Part shown: positions 1-7,769 of the stretch, in pieces
How positions within the stretch are numbered: position 1 is the first letter of the stretch
How the letters are laid out: each line of letters begins with the position of its first letter
Assembly (NCBI GenBank): GCA_013001885.1
Contig: JABDLD010000033.1
Location: 64,709-128,708 of the forward strand
Source of the DNA: Lysobacterales bacterium
Lineage (GTDB): Bacteria; Pseudomonadota; Gammaproteobacteria; Xanthomonadales; SZUA-36
Length of the DNA stretch: 64,000 bases
Direction of reading: 5' to 3'
Made by a program: the position numbers and the translations under genes
Notes under the pieces: generated by a model
Told to the model about the DNA's origin: nothing
Seen by the model: only the letters and a program-made list of their open reading frames with translations
The model's database searches: none

Positions 1-1
1 G

Positions 2-1054
2 GACCGCGAGAACGAGGGGGACCTGGTGATGGCCGCATCCAAGGTCCGGCCCGAAGATATCAATTTCATGGCGCGGTTCGGGCGCGGCCTGATTTGCCTG
101 CCGCTGACCCGGGAGCGCTGCCGCCAACTTCAGTTGCCACTCATGGTGAGCAAGAACCAGGCACGTTTTTCGACCAATTTCACCGTTTCCATCGAAGCGG
201 CGGAAGGCGTCACCACCGGTATTTCCGCGTATGACCGGGCTCACACCATCCGCACAGCGGTCAAACCCGACGCCAGCCCTGCCGATATCTCGCAACCCGG
301 ACACGTGTTTCCTCTGATGGCCCAACCCGGAGGCGTTCTCGCGCGTGCCGGGCACACCGAGGCCAGCGTTGACATGGCCATGCTCGCCGGTCTCGAACCG
401 GCGGCTGTGCTGGTTGAAATTCTGAATGAAGACGGCAGCATGGCCAGACGGCCGGAACTGGAAGAATTCGCACGGGTTCACGAGCTGAAAATCGGCACGA
501 TTGCCGACCTGATCCATTATCGAATGCAGACGGAGAAGTCGATTGATCATATCTCGACGCACCAGGTGGATACGGACTACGGTTCTTTCACGCTACACAC
601 CTACCGGGACCAGATTGAAGACCGCCTGCACCTGGCGCTGATTCGAGGCGAAGCATGCCCTGACGAACCATTCCTGGTCAGGGTCCACGTGCAGAACCCG
701 CTGAGCGACGTACTGTCGATTCACCGCTCTGATTTCGGCATGCCGCTGCGTACCGCACTGGCCCAGATCGATGCAGCCGGGAGCGGCCTGGTCCTGGTTC
801 TGGGTGCGGATAAGGACGACGACGAGATCCTGCGCCAGATACAACAAAAACCGGCGCCAGCGTTCGAGCCCAACGGGGACAACAGGAATTCCAGGGAGCT
901 CAGGACTTACGGAATCGGTGCGCAGATAATCGCCGATCTGGGTGTAAGAAAAATGCGCGTTCTGAGCGCGCCCTGGAAACTGACCGGGCTTGCGGGCTTC
1001 GGTCTGGAGGTCGAAGCCTATATCGACACATTCCCCGAAAAGGCCGAGCGATGA
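2..1054 (+). CDS. ribBA: 3,4-dihydroxy-2-butanone-4-phosphate synthase with degenerate GTP cyclohydrolase II-like domain (5' end outside window)
   Basis: The N-terminal half is RibB, which converts ribulose 5-phosphate to 3,4-dihydroxy-2-butanone 4-phosphate for riboflavin synthesis. The frame is already open at base 2 and reads [12 protein letters not shown], the metal-binding acidic motif of RibB, so the true start lies upstream of the window. Further RibB motifs are TTGISAYDR, the GHVFPL stretch and [11 protein letters not shown]. The C-terminal ~170 residues align in layout with GTP cyclohydrolase II ([20 protein letters not shown]) but the three zinc cysteines of RibA are absent, so this half is probably not a cyclohydrolase. 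Such RibBX proteins are common in gammaproteobacteria. The stop overlaps the ribH start by 4 bases. Confident for RibB; loss of RibA activity is inferred from the missing residues. Confidence 0.93.
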   Translation, partial: DRENEGDLVMAASKVRPEDINFMARFGRGLICLPLTRERCRQLQLPLMVSKNQARFSTNFTVSIEAAEGVTTGISAYDRAHTIRTAVKPDASPADISQPGHVFPLMAQPGGVLARAGHTEASVDMAMLAGLEPAAVLVEILNEDGSMARRPELEEFARVHELKIGTIADLIHYRMQTEKSIDHISTHQVDTDYGSFTLHTYRDQIEDRLHLALIRGEACPDEPFLVRVHVQNPLSDVLSIHRSDFGMPLRTALAQIDAAGSGLVLVLGADKDDDEILRQIQQKPAPAFEPNGDNRNSRELRTYGIGAQIIADLGVRKMRVLSAPWKLTGLAGFGLEVEAYIDTFPEKAER

Positions 1055-1542
1055 AAGAGATCCAGCCGAATGATGCGGTCACCGACGTCAGGCTGGCTGT
1101 CGTAGCGGGCCGGTTTAACCAATTCATAGTGGACCAGCTGCTCTCTGGAGCCCGGGATGCCATGACCTGCAAAGGCATTGATGCCTCCCGGCAAGTACTG
1201 GTTTGGGTTCCCGGCGCATTCGAGATCCCGTTGGTAGCCAGCCAGTTGGCCGCTTCAGGGGCTTATGACGCCGTGATCGCCCTCGGCGCCGTTATTCGGG
1301 GCGGGACCCCGCATTTCGATTTCGTGGCCGGCGAATGCGCAAGCGGACTGACCCGCGTTGCCCTTGATTACGGTATCCCGGTTACTTTTGGCGTACTGAC
1401 CACGGACACGGTCGAACAGGCGCTGGAGCGGGCCGGCACCGGTGAGGGAAATAAGGGCTTTGATGCAGCTATGACAGCCATGGAAATGGTCCGGACGCTG
1501 CGCGCGCTGGATGGCCATCTGGATACCCTGACTGATGAGTAA
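1051..1542 (+). CDS. ribH: 6,7-dimethyl-8-ribityllumazine synthase
   Basis: Condenses 5-amino-6-ribitylamino-uracil with the RibB product to make the riboflavin precursor lumazine; the family forms icosahedral or pentameric cytoplasmic assemblies. The 163-residue length is typical. Visible family motifs are VVAGRFNQFIVDQLL near the N terminus, the VPGAFEIPL substrate loop (about residues 54-62), the ALGAVIRGGTPHFDFVA segment around residues 77-93 with its catalytic histidine, and GVLTTDTVEQALERAG. The ATG lies inside the ribBA stop (ATGA overlap), which implies translational coupling, and the end overlaps nusB by 8 bases. The adjacency ribBA-ribH-nusB-thiL is widely conserved in proteobacteria and supports the call. 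Confidence 0.97.
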   Translation: MKEIQPNDAVTDVRLAVVAGRFNQFIVDQLLSGARDAMTCKGIDASRQVLVWVPGAFEIPLVASQLAASGAYDAVIALGAVIRGGTPHFDFVAGECASGLTRVALDYGIPVTFGVLTTDTVEQALERAGTGEGNKGFDAAMTAMEMVRTLRALDGHLDTLTDE

Positions 1543-1972
1543 GGAAAGCCGGTTCGAACCGCGCCGCCGTGCGCGCCGAAGAGCACTGCAGGCCATCTAC
1601 CAGTGGCAGATTACCGGTCAGGACGCGGGTGATATTCTCAAACAATTTCGTGCAGCACAGGAAATGACGGGCGTTGACGAAGAGCATTTCGAGTCGCTGG
1701 TGCGCGGTGTCAGTGCTGGACAGAAGGTTTTGGATGAGCAACTGCAGCCTTTTCTGGACCGGCCTTTCGAGCAGGTTGATCTGATGGAACAGGTGGTGCT
1801 GCGAATCGGGGCCTTTGAATTGCTGAACTGCCCTGAACAACCGTTTCGGGTTGTGGTTGATGAATGCGTCGACCTGGCGCACCGTTTCGGCTCGGAGCAG
1901 GGTCATGCGTATGTCAACGCCGTCCTGGACAAGGCAGCCAGAGCCTGGCGGCCCGATGCGATAGATGTCTGA
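1535..1972 (+). CDS. nusB: Transcription antitermination factor NusB
   Basis: Small all-helical RNA-binding protein that, with NusE (S10), recognises boxA and supports rRNA antitermination. The 145-residue product has the RRRARRRALQAIYQW arginine-rich N terminus used for RNA contact, and the conserved C-terminal signature PFRVVVDECVDLAHRFGSEQGHAYVNAVLD. The start overlaps ribH by 8 bases and the stop overlaps thiL by 8 bases, the compact ribH-nusB-thiL arrangement seen in many gammaproteobacteria. No irregularity seen. Confidence 0.97.
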   Translation: MSKESRFEPRRRARRRALQAIYQWQITGQDAGDILKQFRAAQEMTGVDEEHFESLVRGVSAGQKVLDEQLQPFLDRPFEQVDLMEQVVLRIGAFELLNCPEQPFRVVVDECVDLAHRFGSEQGHAYVNAVLDKAARAWRPDAIDV

Positions 1973-2945
1973 ATTTGACCTGATCAACAGCCTCAGGGAA
2001 ATCATCTGCGCCCGTCCCGGGGATGAGGCCGCGCAGAGCGTGGTCGGAATTGGCGATGACGGCGCAGTCCTGTCTGTCCCTTCCGGCCGGGAACTCGTCG
2101 TCTGCACCGACACCCTGGTCGCCGGCGTACATTTTCCCTTGCCAACCCGACCTGACGCCATCGGATACAAAGCGCTTGCGGTCAATTTGAGCGATCTTGC
2201 GGCCATGGGTGCGCAACCTGCCTGGTTTTTCATGGCTCTGACCTTGCCGTTCGATAACCCTGATTGGATTGAATCATTTGCCGGCGGCATGGCAAAGTTG
2301 GCATCGGACGCTGCGGTCGAACTGGCAGGCGGGGATGTCACATCGGGGCCGCTGAGCATTACCGTCACTGCGCTTGGCCTGGTTGCAAAAGGCCAGTCCC
2401 TGCTGCGTTCGACAGCGGTGGCGGGCGACCTTGTCGTTGTCTCTGGCCGCCCGGGCGCCGCCGCGTACGCGCTGAAGCGTCTCCAGGAGGGCAGTCAGCC
2501 CGGAACCGCTGATCTGGCCGCCCTGAATTTTCCGGTTCCGCGGCTTGCGCTCGGCCGAATGCTGCCCGGATTGGCGACTGCCTGTATCGATATTTCTGAC
2601 GGCCTGGCCGCTGACCTTGGGCACATACTGGAGCAGTCAGGCGTTGGGGCCGTCATCGACCTGGACACTTTGCCTTGTCCGGACAGTCTTCGTTCGATGG
2701 CCGGTTCCGAGCGCTGGCCGCTGCAACTTGCGGGCGGGGATGACTACGAGCTGTGTTTTACCGTTCCGGCCGGGTCAAAAACCGAACTGATGGAACTCTC
2801 TGTCGCAGCCGGGGTTGAGTTGACGATCATTGGTGAGATCACACCCGGCCGGGAAATGGAATTCAAAACCGCCGACGGTAAATCGTACAGGCCAGCGATG
2901 GCCGGCTACAGGCATTTTGAGAATCCCGGGAACGGGGAGAAATGA
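1965..2945 (+). CDS. thiL: Thiamine-monophosphate kinase
   Basis: Phosphorylates thiamine monophosphate to the active cofactor thiamine diphosphate. At 326 residues it matches the family. The N-terminal AIRS-type ATP-binding fold shows VVGIGDDGAVL, the CTDTLVAGVHFP substrate motif and the KALAVNLSDLAAMGAQPAW signature; later motifs are ELAGGDVTSGPLSITVTALG, CIDISDGLAADLGHI and LAGGDDYELCFTVP. The ATG overlaps nusB, and the stop overlaps pgpA by 4 bases. Cofactor synthesis coupled to nusB and pgpA is the usual gammaproteobacterial order. Confidence 0.97.
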   Translation: MSEFDLINSLREIICARPGDEAAQSVVGIGDDGAVLSVPSGRELVVCTDTLVAGVHFPLPTRPDAIGYKALAVNLSDLAAMGAQPAWFFMALTLPFDNPDWIESFAGGMAKLASDAAVELAGGDVTSGPLSITVTALGLVAKGQSLLRSTAVAGDLVVVSGRPGAAAYALKRLQEGSQPGTADLAALNFPVPRLALGRMLPGLATACIDISDGLAADLGHILEQSGVGAVIDLDTLPCPDSLRSMAGSERWPLQLAGGDDYELCFTVPAGSKTELMELSVAAGVELTIIGEITPGREMEFKTADGKSYRPAMAGYRHFENPGNGEK

Positions 2946-3436
2946 AAAAACTGATTGATCAGGATCCTTTGGTCCGGCGAGTCGCGCTGAGCACACCGGC
3001 CGGTTTCCTGGCGTTTGGATTTGGGTCCGGGCTTTTCCGTCATGCCCCCGGAACGATGGGCACGGTGGCCGCCATCCCCTTTGCGCTGGTTCTGAAAATT
3101 CTGCCGGAGACAGTGTTCTGGATTGTGCTAGCCAGTACTTTTTTGGCGGGAATCCACATTTGTGGCGTGAGCAGTAAACGCCTTGGGCGCCACGATCCCG
3201 GCGGTATTGTCTGGGACGAAATGGTCGCTTACTGGCTGACCGTGGCATTCCTGCCGATGTCCTGGGGCTGGTGGCTAGCCGCTTTTCTGTTGTTCCGCTT
3301 CTTCGACATTGTGAAGCCCTGGCCGATCCGACAGTTGGAAAAACGCTTCGGTGGTGGTTTGGGTATCATGCTGGACGACGTCATCGCTGCGGTCTTCGCC
3401 ATGGTGATTCTCGCAGCAGCGGCACGGTTTATCTGA
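2942..3436 (+). CDS. pgpA: Phosphatidylglycerophosphatase A
   Basis: Inner-membrane phosphatase that dephosphorylates phosphatidylglycerol phosphate to phosphatidylglycerol. The 164-residue protein has hydrophobic segments around residues 40-70, 95-125 and 140-162. It carries the family motifs GFGSGLFRHAPGTMGTV near residues 26-42, DPGGIVWDEMVAYW and FFDIVKPWPIRQLEK. It begins inside the thiL stop and is the last gene of the rib-nus-thi operon. About 20 bases separate its stop from the convergent yraN stop, and no terminator hairpin was found there. Confidence 0.96.
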   Translation: MKKLIDQDPLVRRVALSTPAGFLAFGFGSGLFRHAPGTMGTVAAIPFALVLKILPETVFWIVLASTFLAGIHICGVSSKRLGRHDPGGIVWDEMVAYWLTVAFLPMSWGWWLAAFLLFRFFDIVKPWPIRQLEKRFGGGLGIMLDDVIAAVFAMVILAAAARFI

Positions 3437-3456
3437 TTCTGCCGTGCGGCGGCGCC

Positions 3457-3822
3457 TCAGCCCGTGTTGAAGGCGTCTTGTATCCAGTTCACGCGGGTAT
3501 CGCCGTTTTCAACTCCGATGGACAGCACGTCGAACCTGCAGGGACGCGTGCTGGTTTCGGGGTGACACTGGATGAACCGGCGCGCAGCGCTGATTATCCG
3601 GCGTTGCTTGGCGTGGGTCACGCTGTCGGCGCCGCTGCCGTGGCGGGTGTTGGCACGGTAGCGGACCTCCGCAAAAACGACGGTCTCGCCGTCCAGCATC
3701 ACCAGGTCGATTTCGCCAAAACGGGACAGGTAATTCCTTTCGATCGTTTTCAGGCCGCGACAATTCAGGAAGGATTCTGCGATTTTTTCCCAATAATCGC
3801 CGCGTTGGCGTGCGGTCACCAC
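3457..3822 (-). CDS. yraN: YraN family protein (UPF0102, endonuclease-like fold)
   Basis: 121-residue cytoplasmic protein of the UPF0102 family, which has a restriction-endonuclease-like fold and no settled function. Family features visible are the GDYWEKIAESFL N terminus, NYLSRFGEIDLVMLDGE with its acidic putative active-site residues, and VVFAEVRYRANTRHG. The reading frame begins with two consecutive GTG codons six bases after the lpoA stop. It is therefore almost certainly cotranscribed with lpoA, and lpoA-yraN beside divergent rsmI is a conserved gammaproteobacterial neighbourhood. Start is GTG; biochemical role is unknown. Confidence 0.92.
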   Translation of the reverse strand: MVTARQRGDYWEKIAESFLNCRGLKTIERNYLSRFGEIDLVMLDGETVVFAEVRYRANTRHGSGADSVTHAKQRRIISAARRFIQCHPETSTRPCRFDVLSIGVENGDTRVNWIQDAFNTG

Positions 3823-3828
3823 CCCGGA

Positions 3829-5748
3829 TTACGGGTGCGCCGGCTTTTCAGTTTCCAGTAGCGCCGCCGGCCGTCCCCGGCTGAACTCCGCCCAGGCCGG
3901 TTCACGCTGAAAATCAAGGCCGCCGGCCGACCAATAGGTACCTGACTGTCCGAAGTACCGGAAATCCGGGTCTTTCTGCATCAGTTCCAACCAGGTCAGA
4001 AGATTCCATGCGTCCTGGCCCAGTGCATACAATGAAGAGAGGCTGCCGCGCCTGATGCTGTGGAGATCTGGAATGTCTTCTTGTCTGGGGTGTTCCAGTT
4101 GCCAGGGAGTCGCCGTGAATCGGACCCCGTTAAGATCCTGGTTTTGCAGCGGGTCCGGCTGCCCGGCATAAATCCGGGCAGTGGCGTAAACCGGAATGTC
4201 ACCGGCATCGAGAAATTTGAGCTGCGGGCGGATCAGCTTGGCCTGGCCGGGGTTCGCCGCCAGGAAAATAATGTCTGCGTCGTTCCGCAGGACCGGCTCG
4301 AATTCAATCGGCATCCTCAGGGTATTCTCGAGGGCCCGCTTACGGGCTTTGCTTTCGTCAATTTTCAACAGGCGCTCCAGATTGGCACTGTGGTCATTTT
4401 GCGATTCAACGTAGCGTGCCGCAGCCACGATCTGCCGATCTTCCTGTAGGAATTCCGATTCGAAAGCCAGCGCCATCCTTTCTCCCCATGGGCTCTCCGG
4501 AGCGATAACCAACGCGCTTTTGTAGCCGGCCCTTGCGGCATGGGACGCCACGGCGGCAGCTTCTGCGTCCTGAGACAGCGAAATTCCCATGATCTGGCCG
4601 GTCATGCCCGGCGGTGGAACATAATTTTGCGGCAGTTGATTCAGGGCGAGTACCGGGGTAGAGAGCCCGGCAAGTCCGAGTAAAGCTTCCACAGACTCTT
4701 TTTCCAGCGGACCGATGATCCAGTCAACCCCCGCATCAAGCGCATTGAAGTAAGCTGAGATGACCGATTGCTGATCGTCGCCGGTTCCGAAAAACTGAAT
4801 TTCAGCCCCGCCCGGGTTGTCCAGGTAGGCGCTAAGCACTCCGTCCCGAATCGCAGCGCCGGCGGCACTCAGCCGGCCTGAGTCCGGCAGCAGTAACGCT
4901 ACCCGGCGCGGTGGCGCAAACTGCTGGCGATATTGAAGCCAGGTGTCGAGTGCTTGTTGGTCTGTCAGCAAGTGGTAAGGATGGCGTGCCTTCCAGGCTG
5001 CAACCGCATTTGTTACTCCCTCAGGATCGGCGAGATTGCGGCGGATCGTCAGCGTGAGGTCAAGCCAGCCGGCGAACTGCCGCTCACTCCTCGGATTCTC
5101 GGCGCGAATGGCCAGTTCACCGGAAGATACCCTTTCCAGTGCACGGACCAGTCGAAGCGAAGATTCAGGCTCATAGAATCGCATCTGGTCACTGAGATTC
5201 TTGGCGCTGGCAAGATCGCGGGAGCCGGGACTGGAAAGCTGCTGTAGAACTTTCGCGTAAAGACTCTCGTACCGATTCAAGACATCGGCAGGCAGTTGTG
5301 TTCGGGCCTGCTGCAAAAGCGTTTCAGCTTCACCCGGCATGCCGTTCTCCAGGGCCAGGCCGGCCAGTACAAGATCCAGCCTGGATTCGTCCTGTACCGA
5401 GAGTTCCTGCCGGTCAATCCAGCGCAGGGCACTTTCCGCAAGGTCGGGTTTTCCCGCCAGCAGCCATGCATCTGCAGCCCGAATCCGCAAGTTTGCGGCA
5501 CGTTCAGGGCTCGCATCGAGAGCCGCCTGTTGCCAGGCCTGCGCGGCCTGTTCGTAACGGCCCTGTTCGATCAGGGTCTCGGGCGTCATCCGATCTACCT
5601 GTTCCGGCGCCCGTGACGGGCCGCTCGATGCACAGGCAGAGAGTGCAAGCACGATCAGAATCATAAGTACTCTGGCGGGTAGAACACCCGGGAGGCGGCG
5701 CAAACCCGGGTGAATCGGAAGTCGGGTTTTTGTTCTGGCTTGGGACAT
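3829..5748 (-). CDS. lpoA: Outer-membrane lipoprotein activator of penicillin-binding protein 1A
   Basis: LpoA spans the periplasm from the outer membrane and stimulates the PBP1a peptidoglycan synthase. I choose the ATG at 5748 (639 aa, MSQARTKTR...); an in-frame ATG 21 bases upstream is less likely. The signal peptide ends in a lipobox, LSAC, around residues 37-40. An N-terminal helical repeat (TPR-like) region, roughly residues 55-270, is followed by a periplasmic-binding-protein-like fold beginning at RRVALLLPDSGRLSAAG, as in E. coli LpoA/YraM. It is divergent from rsmI and followed by yraN. The PBP1a gene it would activate is not in this window. Confidence 0.93.
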   Translation of the reverse strand: MSQARTKTRLPIHPGLRRLPGVLPARVLMILIVLALSACASSGPSRAPEQVDRMTPETLIEQGRYEQAAQAWQQAALDASPERAANLRIRAADAWLLAGKPDLAESALRWIDRQELSVQDESRLDLVLAGLALENGMPGEAETLLQQARTQLPADVLNRYESLYAKVLQQLSSPGSRDLASAKNLSDQMRFYEPESSLRLVRALERVSSGELAIRAENPRSERQFAGWLDLTLTIRRNLADPEGVTNAVAAWKARHPYHLLTDQQALDTWLQYRQQFAPPRRVALLLPDSGRLSAAGAAIRDGVLSAYLDNPGGAEIQFFGTGDDQQSVISAYFNALDAGVDWIIGPLEKESVEALLGLAGLSTPVLALNQLPQNYVPPPGMTGQIMGISLSQDAEAAAVASHAARAGYKSALVIAPESPWGERMALAFESEFLQEDRQIVAAARYVESQNDHSANLERLLKIDESKARKRALENTLRMPIEFEPVLRNDADIIFLAANPGQAKLIRPQLKFLDAGDIPVYATARIYAGQPDPLQNQDLNGVRFTATPWQLEHPRQEDIPDLHSIRRGSLSSLYALGQDAWNLLTWLELMQKDPDFRYFGQSGTYWSAGGLDFQREPAWAEFSRGRPAALLETEKPAHP

Positions 5749-5757
5749 CACAGCAAA

Positions 5758-5792
5758 ATGATACCGCAATAGACGTATCTTTGATCCATAAT
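5758..5792. promoter_or_regulatory. Candidate divergent -10 elements between lpoA and rsmI
   Basis: On the plus strand CATAAT (5787-5792) ends eight bases before the rsmI ATG. On the minus strand TATCAT (5763-5758) ends nine bases before the lpoA ATG. No Shine-Dalgarno sequence lies between either hexamer and its start codon, and no good -35 element was seen. If real, transcription would start at or within a few bases of both ATG codons. Hexamers this short arise by chance, so this is tentative. Confidence 0.35.
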
Positions 5793-5800
5793 ATGTTCGT

Positions 5801-6652
5801 ATGAATGAGGCCCGGCTCTATGTGGTAGCAACGCCAATCGGCAACCTGCAGGACATTACGCTGCGGGCACTTCAGGTTCTCGCTGCCGTTGATGTCATTG
5901 CCGCCGAAGATACGCGCCACACGAGGGTTCTGATGTCACGCCACGGATTGGACAGGCCCCTGGTCTCTTTGCAGGAACACAATGAAGAACGTCGGGCGCC
6001 CCAACTGGTGGAGCGCCTTCTTGGGGGCGAGTCAGTCGCGTTGGTGTCCGATGCCGGAACGCCCCTGCTGTCCGACCCGGGCTTCCGTTTTGTCCGGTTG
6101 GCCGCAGATGCCGGCATCGAGATCGTCGCAGTTCCCGGTGCGAGCGCCATCACCGCTGCCTTGTCAATCAGCGGCCTGGCAACCGACCGATTCGCGTTCG
6201 AGGGGTTTTTGCCCCAGCGGGCAGCAGCCCGGCTAAAACGCCTCTCCGAACTGAAACAGGAGTCACGAACACTGGTGTTTTTTGAATCGAGTCATCGCAT
6301 TCAGCAGAGCCTGGCCGACCTGTCCGGGGTATTTGGCCGGGACCGGCAGATTGCTGTTTGCCGCGAGATGACCAAGCAGTTCGAGACGGTATTGCGGGGC
6401 CCGCTCCCGGCCGTCATTGAGCGGATCGAGCAGGACCCGAACCAGCGCAAGGGGGAGTTCGTGCTGGTGGTTGCCGGTTGTGACCCGGCAGGTGACGAAT
6501 CATTCGCTGAAGCACTGCGCCTGGCGCAGGCTTTACTTGCGTATTTACCGGCCAGCCAGGCGGCCCGGGCCGCTGCAAATCTGCATGGGGTGTCGCGCCG
6601 TGACGTTTACAAGGCGCTTGAGCAGGCCGATGCTGCAAAGGCCGGAGAGTGA
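5801..6652 (+). CDS. rsmI: 16S rRNA (cytidine-1402-2'-O)-methyltransferase
   Basis: Uses S-adenosylmethionine to 2'-O-methylate C1402 in the ribosomal decoding centre. The RsmH partner that methylates the same base at N4 is encoded downstream at 7770. The 283-residue protein has the family signature LYVVATPIGNLQDITLRAL at residues 5-23, AAEDTRHTRVL, LVSDAGTPLLSDPG and VPGASAITAALSISGL. The start is fixed because the conserved core begins five residues after the only upstream ATG. No Shine-Dalgarno sequence precedes it. Confidence 0.97.
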   Translation: MNEARLYVVATPIGNLQDITLRALQVLAAVDVIAAEDTRHTRVLMSRHGLDRPLVSLQEHNEERRAPQLVERLLGGESVALVSDAGTPLLSDPGFRFVRLAADAGIEIVAVPGASAITAALSISGLATDRFAFEGFLPQRAAARLKRLSELKQESRTLVFFESSHRIQQSLADLSGVFGRDRQIAVCREMTKQFETVLRGPLPAVIERIEQDPNQRKGEFVLVVAGCDPAGDESFAEALRLAQALLAYLPASQAARAAANLHGVSRRDVYKALEQADAAKAGE

Positions 6653-6695
6653 TTCCGGGCTATGATTCCGCGCCTTATTGGAGGAAAATAGGGTT

Positions 6696-7061
6696 GGGAG
6701 TCGGCCAGGCAATCGCCCTGTATCGGACTTAGGTCTGTTGCGGGGAGGAAAGTCCGGGCTCCATAGGGCAGGGTGCCAGGTAATCCCTGGGGGGCGTGAG
6801 CCTACGGAAAGTGCAACAGAAAAGATACCGCCCCGCGTCGGCCTCGCTGGCGCCGGGGTAAGGGTGAAATGGTGCGGTAAGAGCGCACCGCGCAGGTGGT
6901 AACACGCTGCGGCAAGGTAAACCCCACCTGGAGCAAGACCAAATAGGAAAGCAATGCCGCGGCCCGCGGTGCTTTCGGGTAGGTTGCTTGAGGCCGCCGG
7001 TGACGGCGGTCCCAGATGAATGATTGCCCACGACAGAACCCGGCTTACCGGCCGGCTCCCC
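6696..7061 (+). ncRNA. rnpB: RNase P catalytic RNA, bacterial type A
   Basis: The highly conserved core GAGGAAAGTCCGGGCTCCAT occurs near 6745-6765, followed by the P4-type partner ending ACAGAACCCGGCTTA near 7034-7047. GTAAGGGTGAAAGGGTGCGGTAAGAGCGCACCGCG-like segments, the GGTAAACCCCACC stretch and AATAGGAAAGC are also present. The ends were placed by pairing GGGAGTCGGCC at 6697 with GGCCGGCTCCC ending at 7060 (helix P1). The RNA would form the ribozyme that trims tRNA 5' ends, with the RnpA protein encoded elsewhere. Location between rsmI and mraZ is the same as in Pseudomonas. Mature ends are estimates; no clear terminator follows. Confidence 0.96.
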
Positions 7062-7200
7062 CTTAAAATCACTCCCGCACCCGCAAACGCTGCGCGTTGT
7101 TTCTACCGTCAGTTCACTGAATTGCCCTTTTTCTGACTGCAGGGCGCCACCTGATTCCACTTCAATGTAATACGGATTGATATCTAAGTTGTTGTAGTGC

Positions 7201-7229
7201 TTGACATTCGCATTTCAAATCACTATCGT
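7201..7229 (+). promoter_or_regulatory. Predicted sigma-70 promoter of the dcw cluster
   Basis: TTGACA at 7201-7206 is a perfect -35 box, followed after 17 bases by TATCGT at 7224-7229 (four of six consensus positions). Transcription would begin near 7236, just before the MraZ-box repeats and about 45 bases before the mraZ GTG. This matches the known Pmra layout of E. coli. The remaining rnpB-mraZ spacer (7062-7200) shows no gene. Confidence 0.6.
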
Positions 7230-7237
7230 GCACTTTA

Positions 7238-7274
7238 GTGGGAATTTGTGGTAAATAGTGTCAATGTAGTGGGG
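7238..7274 (+). promoter_or_regulatory. MraZ-box operator: tandem GTGG repeats
   Basis: GTGGGA at 7238, GTGGTA at 7248, GTGTCA at 7258 (degenerate) and GTGGGG at 7269 recur with 10, 10 and 11 base spacing, placing each on the same face of the helix. E. coli MraZ represses the dcw operon by binding direct repeats of this kind (TGGGN spaced by five bases). The repeats lie between the predicted promoter and the mraZ start, so autorepression of the cluster is expected. Confidence 0.7.
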
Positions 7275-7279
7275 ATGCA

Positions 7280-7732
7280 GTGTTTTTTGGTGAAACCGCA
7301 ATCAACCTGGACGTCAAAGGGCGTCTGGCAATACCAATGCGCTACCGGGATTCGATCCAGGATCTCAGCAGCAGCCGGTTGGTGCTCACCTACAGTGCGT
7401 TCGATTCGGGGTCTTTGTATCTCTACCCGGAACAGGAATGGGAAAGGGTGCGTGACGAAGTGACCGGTTTAAGTACATTCAATCCGGGTCACCGCAGCCT
7501 TCAGAGAAGACTGGTGGGGAGTGCCAGTGCGATTGAACCGGACGCAAACGGCCGGATTCAGATACCGCAGACGCTGCGGCAGGTGGCAGGACTGGAGAAA
7601 CGGGTCGTGCTGCTTGGAATGGGTAACCGCTTCGAGATTTGGAATGAAACTGTTCTGAATCAGAAACGGGCAGAAGAAGAGCGCAGTCTTGACGAAACTG
7701 TGTCGGAAGAAATGACCCGCCTGGTGTTGTAG
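7280..7732 (+). CDS. mraZ: Transcriptional regulator MraZ
   Basis: First gene of the dcw cluster. MraZ is a ring-forming DNA-binding protein of the AbrB/SpoVT-like fold that represses the cluster. The 150-residue product begins FFGETAINLDVKGRLAIPM, matching the family N terminus. It has the second half-repeat SATSAIEPD-like segment at about residues 83-95 (ASAIEPDANGRIQIPQTLR) expected of the two-fold pseudo-repeat. The start is GTG at 7280, preceded by GGGGA, and it overlaps the last MraZ-box repeat's downstream flank. Gap to rsmH is 37 bases. Confidence 0.95.
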   Translation: MFFGETAINLDVKGRLAIPMRYRDSIQDLSSSRLVLTYSAFDSGSLYLYPEQEWERVRDEVTGLSTFNPGHRSLQRRLVGSASAIEPDANGRIQIPQTLRQVAGLEKRVVLLGMGNRFEIWNETVLNQKRAEEERSLDETVSEEMTRLVL

Positions 7733-7769
7733 GCGGGTGCAAGAGAGCCAGAGGTGCAGTACGGAGTAG

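Noticed and set aside
1548-1566. GGTTCGAACC resembling a tRNA T-loop
   Set aside because: It lies in the nusB coding start and no cloverleaf or CCA end can be built around it.
3271-3861. 196-codon plus-strand frame across the pgpA end and yraN
   Set aside because: It is a shadow of pgpA and of antisense yraN, with no recognisable domain.
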